DNA of 53,710 bases from a candidate division TM6 bacterium UASB340 (GTDB lineage Bacteria > Babelota > Babeliae > Babelales > UASB340), in contig LDIX01000002.1 in assembly GCA_001468925.1 (NCBI GenBank), forward strand, positions 5,119-58,828. The letters are read 5' to 3'. Below the pieces are notes generated by a model, which searched no databases, had not been told where the DNA came from, and was given only the letters and a program-made list of their open reading frames with translations. The first letter of the stretch is position 1, and every line of letters starts with the position of its first letter. This document shows, one piece after another, positions 6,151 to 14,154 of the stretch. Made by a program: the position numbers and the translations under genes.

Positions 6151-8574
6151 ATGAGTTATAATTTTTTAGAAATTGAAGAAAAATGGCAACGATATTGGGA
6201 AAAAAAACCATATTACAATTCAAAAGATAATAAAAATCTAAAAAAATATTATTGTCTTGATATGTTTCCATATCCATCCGGATCTGGATTGCACGTTGGA
6301 CACTGGAAAGGTTATATTTTTTCAGATCTTTATGCTCGAATAAAGTTTTTACATGGCTACAATGTTTTACATCCTATGGGTTGGGATGCATTTGGACTTC
6401 CTGCAGAAAATTATGCTCTAAAAAATAAAGTTCATCCAAAAATAAGCACTCAAAAAAATGTTGATATATTTAAAAAACAGATTAAACAAATGGGTGCAAT
6501 TTATGATTGGACAAAAGAGGTAAATACAACAGATCCAAATTATTATAAATGGACCCAATGGATATTTTTGCAAATGTTCAAAAAAGGGCTTGCCTACGAA
6601 GACAATATGCCAATAAACTGGTGTCCATCGTGCCTTACAGGACTTGCAAATGAAGAAGTTGTTGGCGGCGTTTGTGATCGCTGCGGCACACAAACCGAGA
6701 AAAAAAATATCAGGCAATGGGTTTTAAAAATTACAGAATATGCAGAAAAATTACTTGAAGGCCTGGATAGATTGGAATGGCCTGAAAAAGTTAAACTTAT
6801 GCAAAAAAATTGGATTGGAAAAAGTAAAGGTGCCAACATAATATTTAAAACGGAATCCGGAATTGATTTAAAAGTTTTTACCACAAGGCCTGATACACTT
6901 TTTGGTGCAACATTTATGGTTATGGCTCCGGATCACGACTATGTTGAAAAAATTGTAACAAAAGATCAGAAAGAAATAGTTAAAAAATATCAAGAAGAAG
7001 TTAAAAATTTATCAGAGATAGAAAGAACAGCTGAAAACAAAGATAAAACAGGTGTATTTACAGGTACTTACGCAATAAATCCCGCCAACAATAAACGCAT
7101 ACCAATATGGTTATCCAGTTATGTATTAAAACATTATGGCACCGGTGCAATTATGTGTGTTCCTGCACATGATCAAAGAGATTTTGATTTTGCTAAAAAA
7201 TTTAACCTTGAAATATTACAAGTAATAAAAACTAACAGCGATAACAATTTAATCAGTGCAATAGAAGAAGACGGCATATTAATAAACTCAGATAAATTTA
7301 ATGGATTAGATGCAAAAACTTCAGGAGCACAGGCAATAGTAGAAGATCTTGCACAAAAAAATATTGCTGAATTTAAAACAACCTACAAATTAAGAGATTG
7401 GATTTTTTCTCGTCAAAGATATTGGGGAGAACCAATACCATTGATACATTGCAAAAAGTGTGGCATTGTTGCAGTACCTGAAAATGAATTACCGGTAATT
7501 CTTCCTGAAGTTGAAAATTATGAGCCATCAGGCACGGGTGAATCTCCACTTGCAACTATAGAAGATTGGGTAAATACAAAATGTCCAAAATGTAATGGAT
7601 CAGCTAAAAGAGAAACTAACACAATGCCTCAATGGGCCGGATCGTGTTGGTATTTTTTACGCTATCCAAATCCAAATTTAAAAGATAAAGCTTTTGATAG
7701 CCAAGATATGCAATATTGGCTGCCGGTAGATCTTTATGTAGGCGGTATCGAACATGCGGTCTTACATTTATTATATTCAAGATTTTATATTAAAGTTTTG
7801 TATGATATGGGTTATTTAAAATTTGACGAACCATTTAAAAAATTATTCAACCAAGGCCTAGTTTGCATGTATTCTGAAAAATCAGGTCGTGTAGAAAAAA
7901 TGTCAAAATCAAAAGGTAATGTTGTAAATCCCGATGATATAATTAAAGAATTAGGTACCGATGCATTACGCATGTATATGCTTTTTATGGGCCCTCCGGA
8001 AGAAGATGTTGTTTGGCAGACAGATTCTATAAAAGGTGTGAAAAATTTCTTAAATAGATTATGGATATTTTTGACCAATAAAGAAAATATTGTATCTGAA
8101 GACGAAAATATCTCTCAAGAATCTTTAAAACGTTTTCACTTATTTTTAAAAGAATTTGAAACAAGAATTGAAAGTTTCAAAACAAATACCGCCGTATCTG
8201 CAATTATGGAATATTTAAACGATTTAACGGGTAAAAAGCTAAAATTAAATAAAGAAATATTGGAAATGTTTTTGGTTGCAATTTCAACAATGGTTCCACA
8301 TTTTTCAAGTGAATTACTGGAAAAACTTTTGAATAAAAAACTTGAAGATTTATCTTTTCCAAAATATGATCCGGTATTAGCCGAAGTAAATAACATAGAA
8401 ATAGCGATACAAATAAATGGAAAGCTAAGAGGCACGATTTCAACAACTAAAGACCAAGATCAAGATTTTATTGAACGTGAAGCAAAAAAAATCGTTACTA
8501 AATGGCTTGAAGGAAAAACAATAGTAAAAACTATTTATGTTTCAAATAAGTTAATTAGTTTTGTTATTAAATAA
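6151..8574 (+). CDS. leuS: leucyl-tRNA synthetase
   Basis: Class I aminoacyl-tRNA synthetase charging tRNA-Leu. I take the ATG at 6151 (MSYNFLEIEEKW, 807 residues), which matches the conserved N terminus. An upstream in-frame ATG at 6100 adds 17 non-conserved residues and lacks a ribosome site. HVGH (48-51) is the HIGH signature and KMSKS (583-587) the second ATP-binding signature. The CP1 editing domain is present, with the Thr-rich TTRPDT segment and a GTGAIMCVPAHDQRDF motif. Zinc-ribbon cysteines occur around CPSC...CDRC and CKKC...CPKC. The C-terminal anticodon-binding domain ends in the usual small ILVSNK-like region. Length and motifs are normal for bacteria. tal follows after 10 bases. 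Confidence 0.96.
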   Translation: MSYNFLEIEEKWQRYWEKKPYYNSKDNKNLKKYYCLDMFPYPSGSGLHVGHWKGYIFSDLYARIKFLHGYNVLHPMGWDAFGLPAENYALKNKVHPKISTQKNVDIFKKQIKQMGAIYDWTKEVNTTDPNYYKWTQWIFLQMFKKGLAYEDNMPINWCPSCLTGLANEEVVGGVCDRCGTQTEKKNIRQWVLKITEYAEKLLEGLDRLEWPEKVKLMQKNWIGKSKGANIIFKTESGIDLKVFTTRPDTLFGATFMVMAPDHDYVEKIVTKDQKEIVKKYQEEVKNLSEIERTAENKDKTGVFTGTYAINPANNKRIPIWLSSYVLKHYGTGAIMCVPAHDQRDFDFAKKFNLEILQVIKTNSDNNLISAIEEDGILINSDKFNGLDAKTSGAQAIVEDLAQKNIAEFKTTYKLRDWIFSRQRYWGEPIPLIHCKKCGIVAVPENELPVILPEVENYEPSGTGESPLATIEDWVNTKCPKCNGSAKRETNTMPQWAGSCWYFLRYPNPNLKDKAFDSQDMQYWLPVDLYVGGIEHAVLHLLYSRFYIKVLYDMGYLKFDEPFKKLFNQGLVCMYSEKSGRVEKMSKSKGNVVNPDDIIKELGTDALRMYMLFMGPPEEDVVWQTDSIKGVKNFLNRLWIFLTNKENIVSEDENISQESLKRFHLFLKEFETRIESFKTNTAVSAIMEYLNDLTGKKLKLNKEILEMFLVAISTMVPHFSSELLEKLLNKKLEDLSFPKYDPVLAEVNNIEIAIQINGKLRGTISTTKDQDQDFIEREAKKIVTKWLEGKTIVKTIYVSNKLISFVIK

Positions 8575-8584
8575 TAGGAAAAAC

Positions 8585-9244
8585 ATGAAACTATTTTTAG
8601 ACACGGCAAATAAAGAGTTAATAAAACAATGGATACCAACCGGAGTTATTGATGGTGTTACAACAAATCCATCTCTTTTAGCACTTGAAAGTGGCAATAT
8701 TAAATCTATCCTATTGGATATATGCAACATGGTAAACGGCGACGTTAGCATAGAAGTTGTAGAAAAAACACCGGAAGGTGTTTACCAGCAAGCAAAAGAA
8801 ATAAGCTCTTTAGCTAAAAATGTTGTTGTAAAAATACCGTTTGCTCAAGAATATTTACCGGTAATTTCAAAACTCACAAAAGAAAATATTAAAATTAACG
8901 TCACATTAATATTTTCACTTACTCAAGCTCTTCTTGTATCAAAACTTGGCGTAAAATATATATCGCCATTTATAGGCCGATGGGACGATATAGACGTAAA
9001 TGGCATGAATTTAATTGAAGACTTGGTAATAATGAAACAAAATTACGGCTTTAAATCTGAAATTTTAGCAGCATCCATAAGAAATGTGATACATCTTCAA
9101 GATTCAATTCTTGCCGGTGCAGACGTTGCCACTATTCCACCCACACTTTTGGATAAAGTCTTTAAACACCCTCTAACCCTTCAAGGTATAGAAAAATTTG
9201 ATAGTGATTGGAAAAAATTGGGTAAAATAAAATTGTTTGATTAA
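8585..9244 (+). CDS. tal: transaldolase (TalC/FSA-type, short form)
   Basis: Transfers a dihydroxyacetone unit between sugar phosphates in the non-oxidative pentose phosphate pathway. The ATG at 8585 is chosen (219 residues, MKLFLDTAN) because AGGA sits at 8576-8579; an earlier ATG at 8561 overlaps leuS. The TTNPSL motif (26-31) and Lys83 in VVVKIP mark the Schiff-base aldolase fold. NVTLIFSLTQA and SPFIGRWDD follow as in the family, and the size matches the small TalC/fructose-6-phosphate aldolase group. Which of the two activities dominates cannot be told by eye; the presence of transketolase at 28551 favours transaldolase. It is probably co-transcribed with leuS. Confidence 0.92.
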   Translation: MKLFLDTANKELIKQWIPTGVIDGVTTNPSLLALESGNIKSILLDICNMVNGDVSIEVVEKTPEGVYQQAKEISSLAKNVVVKIPFAQEYLPVISKLTKENIKINVTLIFSLTQALLVSKLGVKYISPFIGRWDDIDVNGMNLIEDLVIMKQNYGFKSEILAASIRNVIHLQDSILAGADVATIPPTLLDKVFKHPLTLQGIEKFDSDWKKLGKIKLFD

Positions 9245-9342
9245 AATATAAAATTACTATTGCATATTTTTTATCAACTATTATATTATCAATACACTTG
9301 TAAAAAAATAATATGTAGGTTTATTTTTTCGAAAGAATAAAT

Positions 9343-9570
9343 ATGAATTCATACAATTTAGCAGAAGAATTAAATGAAAAATTTGATCTTCTAGAAGACT
9401 TAATTTATTTAGCAAAAGATGAAGAAGAAGATGACGAAGAATGGGATGATGAAGACGAAGACTTTGACGATGAAGACTTTGATGACGAAGATGAAGATTT
9501 TGATGATGAAGATGAATGGGATGATGAAGACGACGAAGATGACGATTGGGATGAAGACGACGAAGATTAG
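9343..9570 (+). CDS. small extremely acidic protein (Asp/Glu repeat tail)
   Basis: A 75-residue protein. A normal-looking N terminus (MNSYNLAEELNEKFDLLEDL) is followed by about 50 residues made almost only of Asp and Glu with spaced Phe or Trp, in units such as DFDDED and EWDDED. The DNA is a degenerate GAT/GAA/GAC repeat. A GAAAGAA ribosome-site-like sequence precedes the ATG. No enzyme motif is visible. Such tails can bind cations or basic proteins, but the function here is unknown. The opposite strand is also open with a His/Leu/Arg-rich translation, which I consider a by-product of the repeat. Palindromic repeats follow directly. Confidence 0.62.
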   Translation: MNSYNLAEELNEKFDLLEDLIYLAKDEEEDDEEWDDEDEDFDDEDFDDEDEDFDDEDEWDDEDDEDDDWDEDDED

Positions 9571-9578
9571 TTAAATAA

Positions 9579-9634
9579 AGCCCAGCGCTTATCCAGCCTT
9601 CGCATAAAGCTACGGCGGACAGGCGCACTGGGCT
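9579..9634. repeat. palindromic repeat interrupted by a 32-bp insert
   Basis: The ends AGCCCAGCGCTT (9579-9590) and GCGCACTGGGCT (9623-9634) together equal the reverse complement of the intact 24-bp palindrome at 9727-9750, with one difference. The 32 bases between them (9591-9622) are absent from the other copy. The insert is itself GC-rich and partly self-complementary (CCTTCGC and TACGGCGGACAGG parts). Confidence 0.8.
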
Positions 9635-9645
9635 ACTAAAATATC

Positions 9646-9661
9646 GCCTGCTAACGCAGGC
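9646..9661 (+). terminator. hairpin, possible terminator of the acidic-protein gene
   Basis: GCCTGC (9646-9651) and GCAGGC (9656-9661) form a perfect six-base stem with loop TAAC, followed by TTTAATT. The T tract is weak, so this may be a repeat hairpin and not a strong terminator. Confidence 0.45.
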
Positions 9662-9699
9662 TTTAATTCGTAAAATATAATTAAATTTATATGATAATA

Positions 9700-9715
9700 G
9701 CCCACGTAGGTGGGC
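9700..9715. repeat. short perfect palindromic hairpin
   Basis: GCCCAC (9700-9705), loop GTAG, GTGGGC (9710-9715). It belongs to the repeat cluster at 9579-9750 and has no T tract. Confidence 0.5.
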
Positions 9716-9726
9716 GAGTTTATGGT

Positions 9727-9750
9727 AGCCCAGTGCGCAAGCGCTGGGTT
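9727..9750. repeat. intact 24-bp palindromic repeat
   Basis: Inverted, uninterrupted partner of the element at 9579-9634 (AGCCCAGTGCG and CGCTGGGTT arms). It is followed on the plus strand by a T-rich stretch and lies 17 bases beyond the stop codon of birA on the minus strand. It could serve as terminator between the convergent genes. Confidence 0.75.
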
Positions 9751-9767
9751 ATTAATTTTTAACAATT

Positions 9768-10529
9768 TTATTTAATCAAAACATTTTCAACAATATTAAA
9801 AGAAATTTGTTCTTGAATTTTATTTTCAGATTCAAATAACATATCACCATTTTCTAAGACATTTATAAATTTTCCGGCAATTATTTCACCATTAAATTTA
9901 TGTATCGTGATATTTTTATTTTTTAAATAATTTAGATTATCACGCCATATTTTAAAAATATTATCAAATTCAAGATTTAACCATTTTTTATAAAAATTAT
10001 CGATACTATTTAAAATATCATTTTGCAAAATTTCTTTATTTACTATTTTTTCAGAAATTTCTCGTAAGCTTATTGCTTTCAAATTTAAATTATTATTTTT
10101 TATTAAATTATTTGTATTAATAGCAAAACCAAAAATCACACCTGATATTTTATTACCCTGCCAGACAGCTTGTGATAAAATACCAGCAACTTTAAAATTA
10201 TTAAAATTAAAATCGTTGGGCCATTTTAAATTTATATTAAATTTTGCAAGATTTTCTAAAATTCCCAGCGATATTGCCATATTTAAATTATTTAATTTAA
10301 CCACTAACTCTTCACCAGTTAAATTATTTAGAATTTTAGGTTTTAGTAAAAGAGTCACAACAAGCTGCTCTTTATCAAATATCCAAGATCTATTTTGTCG
10401 CCCACGTGTAAATTCATGCTCATCGGTAATAAAAATTGATCCATCCGGAGCTGAATCCATATTTTCTTTTGCCCAATCCAAAGAATTATAAACTTTTTTT
10501 TCGTGATAGATCTTAGAACCTATGATCAT
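9768..10529 (-). CDS. birA: biotin-protein ligase BirA, catalytic form without DNA-binding domain
   Basis: Makes biotinyl-AMP and attaches biotin to the acceptor lysine of carboxylase carrier proteins. The 253-residue protein starts directly with the catalytic domain. TRGRQNRSW (41-49) is the GRGRxxR biotinyl-AMP loop with its first Gly replaced by Thr. KWPND (102-106) and KVAGIL (113-118) are the substrate-binding motifs. GFAINTN replaces the usual GIGINVN. The small C-terminal SH3-like domain is present. It lacks the N-terminal helix-turn-helix, so it should not repress transcription. Its start overlaps the smpB stop (ATGA), so the two are translationally coupled. With BioY at 43786 it suggests that biotin is imported. 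Confidence 0.92.
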   Translation of the reverse strand: MIIGSKIYHEKKVYNSLDWAKENMDSAPDGSIFITDEHEFTRGRQNRSWIFDKEQLVVTLLLKPKILNNLTGEELVVKLNNLNMAISLGILENLAKFNINLKWPNDFNFNNFKVAGILSQAVWQGNKISGVIFGFAINTNNLIKNNNLNLKAISLREISEKIVNKEILQNDILNSIDNFYKKWLNLEFDNIFKIWRDNLNYLKNKNITIHKFNGEIIAGKFINVLENGDMLFESENKIQEQISFNIVENVLIK

Positions 10530-10975
10530 ATTTTATACTTACTTTCACGAGCCTCGTGACGCAAAATATCTTTTTCGCGTAACTCTCGTTTTTGGCTTGC
10601 TGCTTTTTTATGTTTTCCAATACCTAATTCAATCTTTATTAATCCCTTTTGATTGAAATAAATGCTTAATGGAATTATAGTCATGCCTTTTTTTGAAATT
10701 TCACCAATTAATTTATTTATTTCTTTTTTATGTAACAAAAGTTTTCTTGATCTTCTTGATTTATCTTCTTTTGTGTATGCATGCGAATACGGAGCTATAT
10801 GACAATTTAATAAATTAATTTCACCATTATGCATTGTTGCATAAGAATCAACAAGTGAAATATTATTCTGTCTGATAGACTTTACCTCATCACCGGTAAG
10901 TACAATACCGGCTTCAATCGTCTCTTTTATTTCATAATCATGAAAAGCTTTTTTATTTTTATTTATTATTTTCAT
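10526..10975 (-). CDS. smpB: SsrA-binding protein SmpB
   Basis: Binds the tRNA-like part of tmRNA and brings it to stalled ribosomes. The 149-residue protein has the family layout: KAFHDYEIKETIEAGIVLTG at the N terminus, GDEVKSIR, then a central beta-barrel with HIAPYSHA, and the basic C-terminal tail GKHKKAASQKRELREKD that enters the mRNA channel. It overlaps both neighbours by four bases (ATGA): the upstream DUF2062 gene and the downstream birA. Its RNA partner ssrA is at 8-369. Confidence 0.96.
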   Translation of the reverse strand: MKIINKNKKAFHDYEIKETIEAGIVLTGDEVKSIRQNNISLVDSYATMHNGEINLLNCHIAPYSHAYTKEDKSRRSRKLLLHKKEINKLIGEISKKGMTIIPLSIYFNQKGLIKIELGIGKHKKAASQKRELREKDILRHEARESKYKI

Positions 10976-11439
10976 AACTTGTTATTTTCATAATCTTTTT
11001 TAAATTTTTTAACCAAATTTTTAAATAAAATATGTACAAATGGGTATAATACTATGGCAAAAAATATACCTAAAATATTGCCCCCAATTAAAAATGACCA
11101 GATACAAATTTTACCAGATCCAAAAATACGCGCCAGCGATATTGTCCAAGTTGGATTAAAGCCTAAAAAAGTATGTATTAACCAATAACCAAAAAAATAA
11201 TCAAAACTATAAAACGCTACCATGGTCCATGGATTATTAAACGAGGTAGCCAAAAATAAAATTGGAAAATTAAGCTTAAAAAAAAATTTGGCGACAAACA
11301 TCATTGCCGTATGTAACCCAGGAAATGGTGAAAAGGCTATATAAATTCCCGTACAAAAAGATTGAGATAACTTCTTAACAGACCATCCATCAGTAAATGA
11401 CTTTTTTAAAGTTGCTTTAATTTTATCTAAAACTTGCAT
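10972..11439 (-). CDS. DUF2062 membrane protein
   Basis: A 155-residue membrane protein of the DUF2062 family. The N-terminal segment LSQSFCTGIYIAFSPFPGLH is the typical family signature, with the Pro/Gly-rich turn before a membrane helix. Two or three more hydrophobic helices follow (AMMFVAKFFFKLNFPILFLA, then IWSFLIGGNILGIFFAIVLY) and a basic C-terminal tail faces the cytoplasm. The biochemical function of the family is not established. It is the first gene of the DUF2062-smpB-birA operon and overlaps smpB by ATGA. The start codon lies 11 bases from the earliest divergent ATG. Confidence 0.82.
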   Translation of the reverse strand: MQVLDKIKATLKKSFTDGWSVKKLSQSFCTGIYIAFSPFPGLHTAMMFVAKFFFKLNFPILFLATSFNNPWTMVAFYSFDYFFGYWLIHTFLGFNPTWTISLARIFGSGKICIWSFLIGGNILGIFFAIVLYPFVHILFKNLVKKFKKDYENNKL

Positions 11440-11504
11440 TAAAACCTTTTTTGTTAAAAACTAAAACATGTGTTATTAATAATTTCAAGATAAGGAGATT
11501 TAGC

Positions 11505-12158
11505 ATGCATATCAATAAAAAAATAATTTATTTATTATTCAGTTTAGTATTTATATCTTTTTGTTGCAAAAATTATTTAAATGCAGGTTTTAGTTCAAAA
11601 GGTTATATTCAAGTTAACCCAAATTGGAAATCAACCCCGACATTTAGAATATTGTTTAACGGCAAACAAACAAGAAATGACGAAAATGGCTTTTACTCAT
11701 TTCCAATGGACCAATATCTGAATAAATACTCTTTTTTAGTCTGTAAGCACATTCAAAAAAAAGTCGATAAAACAAACACATTAAAATATTTACGTACAAG
11801 AGTTGAGAAACCATATAAATTTTATAGTTTTAAAAGATCTGTTGATGGTAAAAAATGGATTCAAAAAGAAAAAAATTTGAAAAAGAAAAATTTTATAATT
11901 CCTGACAATTGCATAATAGTTTTAATAAATCCTAAATATATAGAAAAAGTGGAAGTTTGGAGCGTAAATCCGGGAGCTAATTTTTTAAAATTACCTAAAA
12001 TTAAATTAAAAGATAATTTGGTTGAAGCTCGCGTAAAACGCGAATCAAATAAATCTTTACTAAGATCGCTTGATTTATTGCCTTTTCACGAAAAAATTGC
12101 AATAGAAAAAAAGAATTTTGATAATGATCCTAAAAAATTGGCCCAATTAATCCAATAA
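11505..12158 (+). CDS. exported protein of unknown function
   Basis: A 217-residue protein starting at 11505, where AAGGAG stands at 11492-11497; an earlier in-frame ATG at 11451 would put 18 polar residues before the signal peptide. The signal peptide (about residues 1-25, IIYLLFSLVFISFCC) is followed by a soluble basic domain with a KGYIQVNPNWKSTP opening and a repeated use of Lys and Asn. I do not recognise the fold or any catalytic motif. A short C-terminal region is rich in charged helices. The NQO-like gene follows after 13 bases and may share the transcript. Confidence 0.7.
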   Translation: MHINKKIIYLLFSLVFISFCCKNYLNAGFSSKGYIQVNPNWKSTPTFRILFNGKQTRNDENGFYSFPMDQYLNKYSFLVCKHIQKKVDKTNTLKYLRTRVEKPYKFYSFKRSVDGKKWIQKEKNLKKKNFIIPDNCIIVLINPKYIEKVEVWSVNPGANFLKLPKIKLKDNLVEARVKRESNKSLLRSLDLLPFHEKIAIEKKNFDNDPKKLAQLIQ

Positions 12159-12171
12159 ATATGAGGCTTAA

Positions 12172-12762
12172 ATGAAAATTTTAGCAATTCTTGCACATGA
12201 TAAAAAAGAATCTTTAAATAGTTTTATTTTTTCTAAAATTATTGAGTATTTAAAAAGTAAAAATTCAGTAAAAAATAATAATATTGAAATCGAAACACTT
12301 AATCTTTATGATTGCGCAGAACAAATACCATTTTATACCCACGATAAAACAAAATTAGAATCAAATAGTTTTTTTCAAAAAAATAAATCTCTAATTTTAA
12401 ATGCCGACAGACTTATAATAGTCCACCCAATATATTGGTATTCATTACCCTCTATTCTTAAAGCCTGGGTCGATCTGATAACAAATTATGCATACAAATA
12501 TGAATCAGGAAATAACGCCAAAGCCTTACATAACATAAAAAAAGTTTTTGTTGTAAATACATCTATGGCACCAGCATTTTACAGAAAATATTTAACTGCA
12601 AATCCCGCCAAAAAACAGCTTTTATATACGTTTAAATTTATAGATATAAAAGATATTAATTTTTACGAAATAGGTAACGTTTATAAATTAGATAATATAA
12701 AATTTGAAAAGCACATTAAAAATATTTTAGAAGAAATTGATGAGTTAATGATATTAACTTGA
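12172..12762 (+). CDS. NAD(P)H dehydrogenase (quinone)-like flavoprotein
   Basis: A 196-residue protein of the flavodoxin-like fold family that includes NQO1, MdaB and KefF. MKILAILAHDKKESLNS (1-17) is the FMN/FAD phosphate-binding start. HPIYWYSLPSILKAWVD (about 84-101) is the highly typical core motif that contacts the isoalloxazine ring. The family reduces quinones or related electrophiles with NAD(P)H in two-electron steps. The exact acceptor is not predictable. It follows the exported protein gene by 13 bases. No regulatory partner is near. Confidence 0.85.
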   Translation: MKILAILAHDKKESLNSFIFSKIIEYLKSKNSVKNNNIEIETLNLYDCAEQIPFYTHDKTKLESNSFFQKNKSLILNADRLIIVHPIYWYSLPSILKAWVDLITNYAYKYESGNNAKALHNIKKVFVVNTSMAPAFYRKYLTANPAKKQLLYTFKFIDIKDINFYEIGNVYKLDNIKFEKHIKNILEEIDELMILT

Positions 12763-12783
12763 TTTTAAGGATCAAAAAAAAGC

Positions 12784-12966
12784 TTACTTTTTCTTATTTT
12801 TAATAAATCTAGCAAGAACAATAGAAAAAATTACCAAAAATAAAATAAATCCAATTAAAAAGAATCCTGCATTAATCCCAAAGATTTCTTCCTTAATCAT
12901 AAGGTCTATATATCTGTTATCTGCTTTATCAATAAAAGGGATAGATGTCATCCATCGATTTGTCAT
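12784..12966 (-). CDS. small single-pass membrane protein (hypothetical)
   Basis: Sixty residues: a polar N terminus of about 30, one strong membrane helix (GFFLIGFILFLVIFSIVLA) and a basic end (RFIKNKKK), so N-out/C-in topology is expected. No family recognised. The ribosome site is weak (AAAGA). It lies downstream of tsaD on the same strand with a 139-base gap. It may be a real small gene, but the evidence is only topology and position. Confidence 0.5.
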   Translation of the reverse strand: MTNRWMTSIPFIDKADNRYIDLMIKEEIFGINAGFFLIGFILFLVIFSIVLARFIKNKKK

Positions 12967-13105
12967 GAAAAAATCTTTCTTTACATAATTTTGTTTTAAA
13001 CTTATGCCAAAATAAGTATGTATTATAAATATTAATCAAAAAAAGTAAAACGACCAACAATGAACCAATGTTGCCAAGCTATAAATTAATTTATCTTATA
13101 AATAA

Positions 13106-14149
13106 TTACTTAAAAACATCAAGATCTAAATCTGAAAATTGATTCTGCTCTGCCTTTTGTGCTCCTAAAAAAGCAATCATTGCGGCATTATCTGCGCAAA
13201 ATCTGCAAACGGGGCTAATAAATTTTTTACCCAAATTATTAACAATAGAATTTAATCGATCGCAAATATAATTATTACAGGCAACGCCACCTACAAATGT
13301 AACGGCTTTTGCATCTGGATATAATTTTAATGCAAGTTCAATTTTTGCTTGAAAAATATCTGCTATACAAACTAAAAGAGAACTAGAAACCTGATTTTGT
13401 AATTCTGAAGTTATGTTTTCAAAAATAGGACCATTTTGTAAATCATAAGCATTCTTTTTAACAAGATCATACATAACAGCTGTTTTTAAACCGGAAAAAG
13501 TAAAATCCAATGTTTTTGTAAAATTTTTGGTTCTAGGATATTTATAAAAATCCTGAAAATCTACAATCTTTGCCGCTTGTTCAATTTTAGCGCCACCCGG
13601 ATATCCAAAGCCTATAATTTTGGCTACTTTATCAAAAGCCTCACCTGCAGCGTCATCTATAGTTTGACCTATAACTTCATATTCACCAAAATTTTTAACA
13701 TAGTAAATTACAGTACTGCCACCCGACGCAGAAAGACAAATATGTGGAAACGGTACATCTTCTATTGAATTATCAACTTTTAAAAAAGAAGAAAATATAT
13801 GTGCTTTCAAATGATTTATGCCAATTATTTTTTTATTTTTAGCAAATGCTAAAGATTTGGCAAAACAAAGTCCAACGAGTAAAGAACCCACAAGCCCGGG
13901 CTTATTGGTTACAGCTATATAATTTATATTATCTAAACTAATATTAGCCTTATCAAGTGCCGCTTGAACTATAAGATCTATTTTTTCCAAGTGCGATCTG
14001 GATGCAATTTCCGGAACAACTCCGCCATATATTTCATGTAATTTTATTTGTGAAAAAACTACATTTGAGAGCAGCTGCTTACGATCAGAATCATAAACAG
14101 CTGCAGCAGTTTCATCACAAGAAGATTCTATACCTAAAATTATAGACAT
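13106..14149 (-). CDS. tsaD: tRNA N6-adenosine threonylcarbamoyltransferase TsaD
   Basis: Catalytic subunit that transfers threonylcarbamoyl from the AMP adduct to A37 of ANN-decoding tRNAs (t6A). The 347-residue protein shows ILGIESSCDETAAAVY (4-19), the ASKHA nucleotide-fold start, and NHLKAH (112-117) with the metal-binding His113 and His117. GASGG-like SASGGST and the C-terminal FVGGVACN complete the ATP/metal site. TsaB, its partner, is at 20693. Five bases separate it from rho upstream, so the pair is probably co-transcribed. Confidence 0.96.
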   Translation of the reverse strand: MSIILGIESSCDETAAAVYDSDRKQLLSNVVFSQIKLHEIYGGVVPEIASRSHLEKIDLIVQAALDKANISLDNINYIAVTNKPGLVGSLLVGLCFAKSLAFAKNKKIIGINHLKAHIFSSFLKVDNSIEDVPFPHICLSASGGSTVIYYVKNFGEYEVIGQTIDDAAGEAFDKVAKIIGFGYPGGAKIEQAAKIVDFQDFYKYPRTKNFTKTLDFTFSGLKTAVMYDLVKKNAYDLQNGPIFENITSELQNQVSSSLLVCIADIFQAKIELALKLYPDAKAVTFVGGVACNNYICDRLNSIVNNLGKKFISPVCRFCADNAAMIAFLGAQKAEQNQFSDLDLDVFK

Positions 14150-14154
14150 ATTTA

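Noticed and set aside
9281-9628. A 115-codon minus-strand frame over the acidic-protein gene
   Set aside because: Its His/Leu/Arg-rich translation is the mirror image of the Asp/Glu codon repeat, so it is a by-product of the repeat. The plus-strand frame has a plausible start and ribosome site.
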